A program made the translations under genes and the position numbers. Below the pieces are notes generated by a model, which was given only the letters and a program-made list of their open reading frames with translations, ran no database searches and had not been told where the DNA came from. From the NCBI GenBank assembly GCA_002319075.1, contig NVQB01000001.1, positions 4,588,001-4,652,000 on the forward strand: a stretch of DNA of 64,000 nucleotides. The letters run 5' to 3'. Numbering within the stretch: position 1 is the stretch's first letter; each line of letters starts with the position of its first letter. This document shows positions 53,984 to 62,434 of the stretch, in pieces. The stretch is from Sphingobacteriaceae bacterium (GTDB lineage: Bacteria > Bacteroidota > Bacteroidia > B-17B0 > Aurantibacillaceae).

Positions 53984-54559
53984 CTACACTTTTAATTTAC
54001 TCAATGATTTTTTTAATTTCTCAATAATCCTGTACATGCGTACTTTGGCGTTAACTTCGGTAATGTCTAATATTTCGGCGATTTCTTTAAAAGGCCTTTT
54101 CTCAAAGAACCGTAATTCAACCATTTGCAAATCATCGCTGTTTAACTCAAGGATAAGTCTTTTTATAGCCGGAATATATTCTTCAAAAAAAGGCTCTTCG
54201 TTTTCTTCGCAAATAAAACGCAGATCGCCAATGTCAGCATTTACAGCACGTTTGTCTTTCTGTGTTCTAAAAAGCTGCATCACTTCGTTATGAGCGATAC
54301 GGTACAGCCAGCTGGCAAAAGGCACACCTTTAAACTGGTATTTAGGGAGGTTCGTAAGTGCTTTTAGAAAAACCTGCCCCGTAATATCAAAGGCAGTATC
54401 TTTTGAATCCATACGTTGATGCACGTAATTAAAGATCTGCTTGTAGTACTTGTTATACAAAGGAGCAAATTTTTCCGGATTAAGCTTCGCAGCTTCGATA
54501 ATTACTAACTCCTCGTTAAGCTGCTGATTAGTGTGGTGAAAATGGGGGTTAATTGCCAT
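53984..54559 (-). CDS. RNA polymerase ECF-type sigma factor
   Basis: 191 residues. Region 2 runs from about 27 (FAPLYNKYYKQIFNYVHQRM, FDITGQVFLKALTNL, ASWLYRIAHNEVMQLFR), and region 4 is LQMVELRFFEKRPFKEIAEI then LDITEVNAKVRMYRIIEKLK, with the helix-turn-helix. It should direct polymerase to its own promoters. It is translated just before the membrane partner and sits next to the giant adhesin gene. Its target genes cannot be read from this window. Confidence 0.93.
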   Translation of the reverse strand: MAINPHFHHTNQQLNEELVIIEAAKLNPEKFAPLYNKYYKQIFNYVHQRMDSKDTAFDITGQVFLKALTNLPKYQFKGVPFASWLYRIAHNEVMQLFRTQKDKRAVNADIGDLRFICEENEEPFFEEYIPAIKRLILELNSDDLQMVELRFFEKRPFKEIAEILDITEVNAKVRMYRIIEKLKKSLSKLKV

Positions 54560-54793
54560 AGTGGAGGGTTAAAACTGCTTATAGACTTATAACCTAAATA
54601 AGCCCGCAGGGTTACGCCAAAATTTCAAATAACTTTACCTTTATAATTAAGTACTTGATACTCAGTTACATTTTTTTTATGTTAAATGAGTGGAATGGCT
54701 TTTATTTAGGGTGAAACGTATGTCTCAATGAGTGAAGTGATTTGTTTTATGTAGCAGACCGCTCAAAAAAGCTAATTTTAATCTCTTCTCATT

Positions 54794-54826
54794 AAAAAAG
54801 GCAGCTCGTTGGAAGCTGCCTTTTTA
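54794..54826 (-). terminator. Intrinsic terminator of the giant PKD protein gene
   Basis: AAAAAAGGCAGCT, loop, AGCTGCCTTTTT: a strong stem flanked by A and T runs, 10 bases after the stop of the gene at 54836. Confidence 0.9.
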
Positions 54827-54835
54827 TTAAAACCT

Positions 54836-57800
54836 TTAGCGTATGACCGTGACGTGGCCAACCATGAAATGATTTTTATTAAAGACATCTGTTACCTGGG
54901 CTTTCCAGGTGTAAGTATCTTCTTTAATGCTTTCATCATCTTTCGATTGACCGTTCCATACATCTGTAATGTCATTCGTTTTAAATACCTGGTGTCCCCA
55001 ACGGTCATATATTTGCAAAGTAAATTTAATTATACCTACTCCTTTGGGTCTGAAATCATCATTCACACCATCGCCATTGGGTGTAAAAACGTTTGGAAAA
55101 TAAACCGTGTAAGATGGTTTGATATCCAGAACCTGCATGATCGTATCTATGCAACCGAATTGATTTTTTGCTATCTGCACAACCATTGGTTTGGTTTGTC
55201 TCAGATTTTTAATGAGGTGTGTGAAGTCAGGGGTACTGAAATTAGATCCATCACTTACATAATAACGTATGCTATTTGCATCTGCGGAAGCCCCATTACT
55301 AATGGTAATAATAGGCTCATCTTCGTCAACCTGCTCTGGTTCAACTTTAAAGCCGGCCTTAGGAAGGGGATAAACGTTGATGTAACCCGGAAAAAGTTGT
55401 CTGGTTCTGCAACCAGCATTGCTCACAAGCGTTAAGTCTACATCGTAATTTCCGGAAGCAGGGAAGCAACGTGTTGCAGCAGAGAATGTGGTAGTTGGAC
55501 TGCCATCACTGAAATCCCAGGCAGTAGTCCACGATCCGGTAGCAATACTGGACGCATCTTTAAAATTAACGCACAGGGTAGGACAGCCAGATTTAAAATC
55601 AGAAGAAACGCCTGCTATTACTTTTGGATTTACTGTTACCTGTCTTAAAGTATCGTCAGAGCAACCAAACTCGCTCGTTACAGTAAGATGGATCTGGTAA
55701 TTACCAGGAGCACTATAAACATAACTTGGTGTAAGTGTTGTTTGATCTGGTATATTATCTCCGTTAAAGTCCCAGTCAAACCTTGTAAGAGCTCCATCCT
55801 GGGTGGTAGATAAATCCGTGAAGGATAATTTTTCCGTAGCACAAATGGTGGTGTGGGTAAAGTTAGCGGTAGGTTTATTATGCACAATCACATTCGAGGC
55901 AAAGTTGCTTGAACAATTTTTATCGGTTACGGCAATCAGTGTTGTTGCATAGGTTCCTGGGCTGGCATACTGATGCGACGGAGTAATTAATCCAGAGGTG
56001 TTAGCTGAACCAGAGGACGGATCACCGAAATTCCAGGCATAAGTCACAATATTACCCTGCGTCAGGTTATTAAATTGGGTGTTCTGCCCTATGCAGGTCT
56101 GGGAGTTCGTGAAACTCACTGAAGGTAGAGGATAAACCGTAATGGTTGAATTAAAAGTACTAGAACAGCCAAGGTCTGATGTTGAAGTTAACCCCACCGT
56201 GTAGGTACCGGCACTTAAGAAAGGGTAAGCCGCGTCAGTAGTAGTTAAAGTCGTATTGTCAATAGCCCAACTGAACCCTGCTGGAGAACCCTCCGGAAAG
56301 CTCGTGGAGTTTGTAAATACACTAGGCAAACCTAAACAATTATTAGAAGTGGTGTAAAATGCAACCGGATTCTGATAAATTTTAACTACATCTTGAAAAG
56401 TATCTCTACACCCAAATGTATTTAAAACAATAAGCGCAGCGGTATAAGTCCCGGAGTTAGAGTAGGTGAAAGAAGGGTTAGGAGCAAGACTGCCCAATAC
56501 CCCATTGTTATATTGATACCAGGAGTAACCAGCTGTGTTAAGTGTTGGCGTTAGATTTGTAAATTGAGTAGGACTTCCTAGGCAGACTGCATTGCTTGCG
56601 AAATTTGCTACAGGCACAGGAAACACTGTGATAGTCTTGGCAACGATAAGACTGCAAGTTAAAGGTACAGCGAGTAATGTTCCTTCGGGATAACTCAGTT
56701 CGGTCAACGAAACCGCATAGACACTGTAAGAGTTATTTGTCTGGAAAAAATGGGTAGGATTTGATAAGGTGGATGTTGGAGTTGCGCTGTTATCATTAAA
56801 GTTCCATAGATGTGAATCAATAGTATAACCTGTTGGTATGGTACTTGAATTTGAAAATTTCGTAGAATCACCATAACAAAATTTACTAGCGGTCCAGTTT
56901 ACAAATGGTTTAGGGTAAACGATAATAGGAGCGCTAGTGTCCTTTTTGCAACCGAAAGTAGAGATGGCAGTTAATATAATAGTGTAAGTATTATAAGCTG
57001 TATATTTATGATTAACAGAATAGGTAGATGAAACATTTGTGTAAGTTGTAGTTTGTCCATCGCCAAAATTCAAAGAGTAAGATTGAACGGCATCGGCAAA
57101 AATGTCGATATTCGTGTTTATACGAATAGAATCATTTACACAAGAGTTATGGGTAGGCGTAACGGTAACCCCAGGATAAGGATGAATAGTCAGACCCCCA
57201 ACGGTTGAACTGGAACATCCTAAAAGCGAAGTGGCACCTAGTGTAACGGTGTAAACCCCATAGGTACTATAATTAGCAGCTGGGAGCATTTGGTTGGAAG
57301 TAGTTCCGTTGCCAAAATTCCAGGTGTAAGTAGTAATGCTTCCGGTTAATATATTTTGGGTAACCGAAAACTGAACGGGGGCTCCCTGGCAGGCATCGTG
57401 GGGACTGAAACTCAGTTCTGGAAGTGGATCTATCACGAGTGTATTTATTACGGTAGCGATACATCCCTTGTCGGATGTTGCCATAACTGTTGGATTTTTG
57501 GTTCCGGCAGTTGTGTAGGTAAAAACTGGATTTTGAGAAACTAAAGAAGCTGTGCTTGCAAAGAAAGTCGTGTAGCTTGCTATAGAACCGGGCGCCGGTA
57601 CAGTAGCGTTTGACGTAAATTGGCTAGGAGTATTTAAACAGCCCCCATTAACTGCAGATGTGAGGGTTGGAACTGGGTCTACGGAGACGGATTTTGTAAT
57701 CGTGGTTAAACACTCATTGTTGGTTATGAGTGAATAGGTCACAACGTAGTTGCCAATCGCGGCGTAAGTATGGCTTGTGATGGCGTTTGACCCAAAGGTT

Positions 57801-60800
57801 CCATCCCCAAAATCCCAATTCATAGCATAAATAACACCAGGAGGAGCTATCGTGGGGTTGCTGGTAAATTGCACTCCACTATTCAGGCAGGTTGTACCGC
57901 TGGTTGTAAAATTTCCGACTGCTGAAGGATAAATGTCTATTGTTTTCTGCGCAACAGAAGTACATCCCATATCACTGGTGGCCGTGAAAGTAACATTATA
58001 GTTACCTGGTACAGTCCAGGTATGCGAACTCAGGGTTGTTGAACTTGGCAATATGGCAAAATTTCCGTCTGCATAATTCCAGAACAAGCTACCTACAGAG
58101 GCGGTGGGTAGAGGAACAGGGGAAATAGTAGCCGAAGTGTTGATAGTAACAGGTAAATTAACGCAACCTGAATTTAAAGAAAAACTTAACTGTGGCAAGG
58201 GATGCACCTGTATAACATGGGTTGCCGTATCCTTACAATTACGATTTGTAGTAGTGATATGTGTGACTGTATACGTGCCATAACTTGGAAAATTAATTGT
58301 CCCCGGATTTGAAAAGGTACTAATACCCGCAGGGAAGCCGAAATCCCAATAGCTACTGGCAATACTGCTCGCACCAATACTTGCGACGGATGAATTGTTG
58401 GTATAGGTGAAAGGAAGCGAACAATTATTTAATGTGGCGTAGGTAAATGAGGCAACGGGATTTGGATAAATTGTTATAAGAACCGTCTGGGTCGAAGGAC
58501 AATTGGCATTACTCACTATGCTAAGGGTAAGTACAAAAGTATTTGTTTGGGCATATAGATGTATGGGATTCTGCAGGGTCGATGTATTCGCCGCTCCTGA
58601 AGAGGGTTCTCCGAAATCCCAGGCATAACTAGTGATGGTTCCACTCGATGGATTTGCGGAAGCTGTAAAGACCGCACTTTCACAAGAAGCAGGGACAGAT
58701 ACGGTTAAAGTTGGGAGTGGGAAAACCTGGATCTTTTGGGTAACAGTGTCGCCGCAACCTAAATTAGAAACACCAATAAGTTTTACCGTATAATTACCAA
58801 TAGAAGGGAAAAAATAAGTGGGATTTGTTGCAGTAGTCGTATTTGTTCCCCCGAAACTCCAGGTGTAAGTTACAAATCCAGAAGAGATACTTGAATTATT
58901 TGTAAAGGTAAAGTTCTGAGTACAGGCATTAACAGAGGTTGTGGTAAACGCGACAGTAGGCGAAGGTGAAATTTGCAGGCTATGGCTAATTGCAGCATAA
59001 CAATTGTGATTACTCATGGCTAATAAACTTACCGTATAAATGCCGGGCGCGGTATAAGTGTGCACGGGACTAGGTTGTGCAGAAGTTTGACCATCACCGA
59101 AATTCCAACTGAAACCAGCAAGGCTTCCGGCCGCAACCGAAGTGGATATAGATGGCGTAAATGCTGTACCATTTTTATCGCATAAAGGATTTGCAGTAAA
59201 GTCAATAATAGGAGGTGGAAAAATGCCCATAGTTTGGGTAAGTGTGGAAATACAGCCCTGGTTACTTTGTCCCACGAGGGTTAAAGTGTATATCCCAATA
59301 GTGGTGTAGGTTTCCGTTGGATTATCTGTATAGGTGGTTTGTACAGAAGTATTCCCTGTGCCTAATGACCAGGTGTAACCAACAATAGATCCAACTGGGA
59401 TATTCGAGGTGTTGGTAAACTGAACAAGGCTGTTTATACAATTTGTAAAAGGAACAAAGCTAAGGTTAGGGTTAGGATAAATGGTTACAAAACTTATAGT
59501 AGAGTCTGCACAGCCCCGGTTGGATACGGCTCGTAGTTTAACAGCATAGGTTCCTGAATTCGCATACACGTGAACTGGATTGGGGGCGGTTGATACAGGC
59601 GTTCCATCTCCAAAATCCCAGTAAAAAGATTGTATAAAACCGCTGGAAATGGTCTTAGTGCTTATAAAGCTATATGTTGGTGCGCAGGCACTGGCGTTTC
59701 CTGCGGTGAAAGATAAAACCGGTGCAGGTAAATTCGTTAGAGTGTGCGAAAATGTTGGTCCTGGGCAACCTGGTACCAATAAAGTTGTACAGGTGTAAAC
59801 ACCAGGAATGGTTGCAATAATACACTGGTTAGGATCATTCACAACACCTGGTCCATTCCAGTTAGTTGTCAAAAAACCGGCAGGAGCGCACATAGCAACA
59901 GGAGTGTTAGGACAGGCAGTATCCTGCACTGCAGTTTCGTAACTTGTACAAATACCGTCAAGATAAGCATACGCAAAGTGACCGGAAGGACCACAGTCAT
60001 AAACGGTAAACTGAAGCGTAACATTTTGACCGATGTTTGGAGTAAGGTCAACCGTAACGTTGGTCCAGGGTTTATAAATTACGGGAGAATTATTTCCGGG
60101 AGCTCCTAATGCAGAAGTACTGTAACCGGTAACACCGCTTCCGGCAGAAACCTGGTAAAATGTACAGGTAATAGGGTTGCCCAGTGTATCAATAATCTCA
60201 CTGGTAAAGCGGGGTTGATCTGCCACGCTATGTCCACCGTCGTTTAAAACAGCTGCGTAACGGTAAGTAAAATTTGCAGTTGCCGCGGTAACAAAAAAGG
60301 TTTGTGAAATACGATCCGCCCTACCACCGGTGGCAGTGCTTCCCAGTCTTGCCGAAGAACTTCCACCACCTGGATAAACCATAGGAAAACCACCATAAGG
60401 ATCATTCCCGGTGGTGCTGATTATCGTTTGATCTCCATTTGCAGTGCCACAGCAACCGGCCACATTGGTTAAGGGATTAAAACCGGTGCTTCTTGTCCAG
60501 CCTGCAAAAGTGCCTTGCTCAAAATCAATGTTGGTACAGGGTCCCGCGTTTGTATAAGCTCCGTTATATTTTTTTCCCTTAGCGCCAACAGGTTCGTGGG
60601 TCACCCAAACCAGATCTTCATCCTTTACGTGTTTATGAGTGAGTTGCTCAAGGTAAATAGATTTCTGACCCGCAATCATTTCAGCCCTTTCAGCTGCTGT
60701 CATGTGTTTTTTGTCAGCAACTCCGTTCCAGTACTTATAATTAAAGAAACCGGTATCTGCCTGCAAAGCTTTCTGTTTCTGAGAAAAAGCGGTGACTGAA

Positions 60801-60844
60801 ACAAAAAAAGTCAATATAAAAAGAAGGTAAATTTTTGATTTCAT
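54836..60844 (-). CDS. Giant PKD-repeat surface protein with T9SS type-B (CHU_C) sorting domain
   Basis: 2002 residues from ATG 60844 (four extra codons from a TTG at 60856 are not needed). A signal peptide (MKSKIYLLFILTFFVSVTAFSQ without the last residues) leads to a lectin/MAM-like domain (about 105-305) with FEQGTFAGW and YAYLDGIC. From about 370 to 1850 come 17 clear PKD repeats with the 'Y.W.FGDG...P.H.Y...G.Y.V.L......GC' pattern plus one degenerate. Each ends in Cys and the next begins with a Cys, so disulphides probably staple the string. The last 90 residues are a CHU_C domain: FPNVFTPNGDGVNDDF, IYDRWGHQVF, VWNGQS, TYTWKAQV, GHVTVIR. The protein is secreted by T9SS and probably works as an adhesin. 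Confidence 0.95.
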   Translation of the reverse strand: MKSKIYLLFILTFFVSVTAFSQKQKALQADTGFFNYKYWNGVADKKHMTAAERAEMIAGQKSIYLEQLTHKHVKDEDLVWVTHEPVGAKGKKYNGAYTNAGPCTNIDFEQGTFAGWTRSTGFNPLTNVAGCCGTANGDQTIISTTGNDPYGGFPMVYPGGGSSSARLGSTATGGRADRISQTFFVTAATANFTYRYAAVLNDGGHSVADQPRFTSEIIDTLGNPITCTFYQVSAGSGVTGYSTSALGAPGNNSPVIYKPWTNVTVDLTPNIGQNVTLQFTVYDCGPSGHFAYAYLDGICTSYETAVQDTACPNTPVAMCAPAGFLTTNWNGPGVVNDPNQCIIATIPGVYTCTTLLVPGCPGPTFSHTLTNLPAPVLSFTAGNASACAPTYSFISTKTISSGFIQSFYWDFGDGTPVSTAPNPVHVYANSGTYAVKLRAVSNRGCADSTISFVTIYPNPNLSFVPFTNCINSLVQFTNTSNIPVGSIVGYTWSLGTGNTSVQTTYTDNPTETYTTIGIYTLTLVGQSNQGCISTLTQTMGIFPPPIIDFTANPLCDKNGTAFTPSISTSVAAGSLAGFSWNFGDGQTSAQPSPVHTYTAPGIYTVSLLAMSNHNCYAAISHSLQISPSPTVAFTTTSVNACTQNFTFTNNSSISSGFVTYTWSFGGTNTTTATNPTYFFPSIGNYTVKLIGVSNLGCGDTVTQKIQVFPLPTLTVSVPASCESAVFTASANPSSGTITSYAWDFGEPSSGAANTSTLQNPIHLYAQTNTFVLTLSIVSNANCPSTQTVLITIYPNPVASFTYATLNNCSLPFTYTNNSSVASIGASSIASSYWDFGFPAGISTFSNPGTINFPSYGTYTVTHITTTNRNCKDTATHVIQVHPLPQLSFSLNSGCVNLPVTINTSATISPVPLPTASVGSLFWNYADGNFAILPSSTTLSSHTWTVPGNYNVTFTATSDMGCTSVAQKTIDIYPSAVGNFTTSGTTCLNSGVQFTSNPTIAPPGVIYAMNWDFGDGTFGSNAITSHTYAAIGNYVVTYSLITNNECLTTITKSVSVDPVPTLTSAVNGGCLNTPSQFTSNATVPAPGSIASYTTFFASTASLVSQNPVFTYTTAGTKNPTVMATSDKGCIATVINTLVIDPLPELSFSPHDACQGAPVQFSVTQNILTGSITTYTWNFGNGTTSNQMLPAANYSTYGVYTVTLGATSLLGCSSSTVGGLTIHPYPGVTVTPTHNSCVNDSIRINTNIDIFADAVQSYSLNFGDGQTTTYTNVSSTYSVNHKYTAYNTYTIILTAISTFGCKKDTSAPIIVYPKPFVNWTASKFCYGDSTKFSNSSTIPTGYTIDSHLWNFNDNSATPTSTLSNPTHFFQTNNSYSVYAVSLTELSYPEGTLLAVPLTCSLIVAKTITVFPVPVANFASNAVCLGSPTQFTNLTPTLNTAGYSWYQYNNGVLGSLAPNPSFTYSNSGTYTAALIVLNTFGCRDTFQDVVKIYQNPVAFYTTSNNCLGLPSVFTNSTSFPEGSPAGFSWAIDNTTLTTTDAAYPFLSAGTYTVGLTSTSDLGCSSTFNSTITVYPLPSVSFTNSQTCIGQNTQFNNLTQGNIVTYAWNFGDPSSGSANTSGLITPSHQYASPGTYATTLIAVTDKNCSSNFASNVIVHNKPTANFTHTTICATEKLSFTDLSTTQDGALTRFDWDFNGDNIPDQTTLTPSYVYSAPGNYQIHLTVTSEFGCSDDTLRQVTVNPKVIAGVSSDFKSGCPTLCVNFKDASSIATGSWTTAWDFSDGSPTTTFSAATRCFPASGNYDVDLTLVSNAGCRTRQLFPGYINVYPLPKAGFKVEPEQVDEDEPIITISNGASADANSIRYYVSDGSNFSTPDFTHLIKNLRQTKPMVVQIAKNQFGCIDTIMQVLDIKPSYTVYFPNVFTPNGDGVNDDFRPKGVGIIKFTLQIYDRWGHQVFKTNDITDVWNGQSKDDESIKEDTYTWKAQVTDVFNKNHFMVGHVTVIR

Positions 60845-61233
60845 TTTTCGGTGCAATTATTTCTGTGTGTTGTCACTTATATTCTGTTTTTTATAGGTAT
60901 ACTTAAATATCTGTAAATTAGTTTTTTACATTACTTTAAGAGCGCTTTTTTTATAAATAGTCACTACTCGAAAAGAGTGTTAAAGATAGTAAAATTACTG
61001 ATTCAAAAAAGAGCATTTTTTATATATTTCTGTTAAGGTTTTTCTTTTTAAGGTCTATTTCACAAATGTTTACGGACTAATACGGAAAAGGTTTTTAACA
61101 AGTTATGCAATTTAGACGAAGCATTGTTTTTTAACCTCGAAAAACTGAGAATTGCGTGCGCTCAATCCATTTTAACAAAAAGAGCTTCAAATTTTAACAC
61201 TATCTTAACAAAAATACGGCTTTAAACTTTTTA
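60845..61233. other. AT-rich intergenic region upstream of the giant protein
   Basis: 389 bases with no supported gene. It holds several short A/T runs and one TATTTTTG on the minus strand (plus CAAAAATA at 61209-61216), a -7 consensus match but about 365 bases upstream of the ATG. A long untranslated leader or regulation by the adjacent sigma factor is possible, but no clear hairpin or riboswitch core is seen. Confidence 0.5.
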
Positions 61234-62367
61234 TCAGGAAATTTTCTTTGAAGCTTCTTCGCCTACGTAACTGCCAATGGCTATTCCCATTCCGCCCATA
61301 CGCACTGCCGCCAGAACATTAGCACTTACAAACTTAATAATAGGCTGTTTTTCTGAACCTACACCCATTATTCCACTCCATCTTTGATCAATTTCGAAAC
61401 GGGTATCAGGCAAGATCATTTCCTTTAATAATTTTTGCAGGTGATCTTGAATTTTAGAATTTAGTCCCTGTTGTTGAGTTGTTTCTTTTTTGAAATCCAG
61501 ATTTCTACCCCCGCCGAACAAAATCCTGTTATCTATGTTTCGGAAATAATAGTAGCCCTTAAAAAAATGAAATGCCCCTTTTATTTTAAGGTTAGTAATA
61601 GGTTTTGTTATTAAAACCTGCGCTCTTGCAGGTTCAACGTCCTTTATAGAAAGAAGTGTTTTGGCAAAACCATTCGTTGCAACAACTACTTTAAGGGCTT
61701 TAAAAATTCCTTTGTCGCTAATTATTTCAACGCTTCTCCCCAAATCGTTAAACCCTGAAACAGTTACACCATTTAAAATTTCAATCCCTTTTTTGCGGGC
61801 GAGCAGTGTAAGGTTTTTCATCATCAACTGCGTGTCAAGTTGTCCTTCGAATGCGTTTAAGATTGCGCCCTTTGTTCCATTGAAACGCATTTTTCCAGTT
61901 GAAACTTCAGAGTAACATGTTTTAAAACCTAGAACGCGTTTCATTTCCTTGTTTAAAAAAGGAAGTTGCTCCCTGCATTGCAGAAATTCTTTTTCATCGG
62001 TGAATAATTCAAAGCCGCCATATGGCCTATAATCTATGTTTTTATCTTTCAGGCGATCTCTTAAAATTTGGAGGCCATCGCTTCTCATTTTTACTGTTTT
62101 CCACACGCTTGTTTCAGGCATCTGGCTGAGGTCATCCAACACTTCGCCCGCACTGCCAAAACAGGCAAAACCGGCGTTTTTGGTACTTGCTCCATTAGGC
62201 ATGAATCCCGATTCAAGAATTAACACAGAGGCCCTGGGATTCTTTTCCCTGAAAGAAATGGCTGTACTAAGCCCTACAATCCCGCTTCCAATGACCAGTA
62301 AATCAAAGGGATTAAAAAAATGTTTTCTTTCCCAATAGCTATAGTTTTGGTCGTTAATAAATTGCAT
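61234..62367 (-). CDS. FAD-dependent amine/glycine oxidase-type oxidoreductase (DAO family)
   Basis: 377 residues. Dinucleotide motif VIGSGIVGLSTAISF (residues about 26-40) and ILESGFMPNGASTKNAGF are the DAO/GlpO family start; a C-terminal MGVGSEKQPIIKF and VRMGGMGIAIGSYVGE fit the second FAD motif. It oxidises an amino acid, amine or similar substrate with FAD; the substrate is unknown. No signal peptide. The divergent coiled-coil gene starts 67 bases away. Confidence 0.85.
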   Translation of the reverse strand: MQFINDQNYSYWERKHFFNPFDLLVIGSGIVGLSTAISFREKNPRASVLILESGFMPNGASTKNAGFACFGSAGEVLDDLSQMPETSVWKTVKMRSDGLQILRDRLKDKNIDYRPYGGFELFTDEKEFLQCREQLPFLNKEMKRVLGFKTCYSEVSTGKMRFNGTKGAILNAFEGQLDTQLMMKNLTLLARKKGIEILNGVTVSGFNDLGRSVEIISDKGIFKALKVVVATNGFAKTLLSIKDVEPARAQVLITKPITNLKIKGAFHFFKGYYYFRNIDNRILFGGGRNLDFKKETTQQQGLNSKIQDHLQKLLKEMILPDTRFEIDQRWSGIMGVGSEKQPIIKFVSANVLAAVRMGGMGIAIGSYVGEEASKKIS

Positions 62368-62434
62368 AAAACGTGCGTTTAAGGAAGGATTTTTTTTGTA
62401 AATTTATTTCCTTAATTAGAGTATTCCAATAGAC

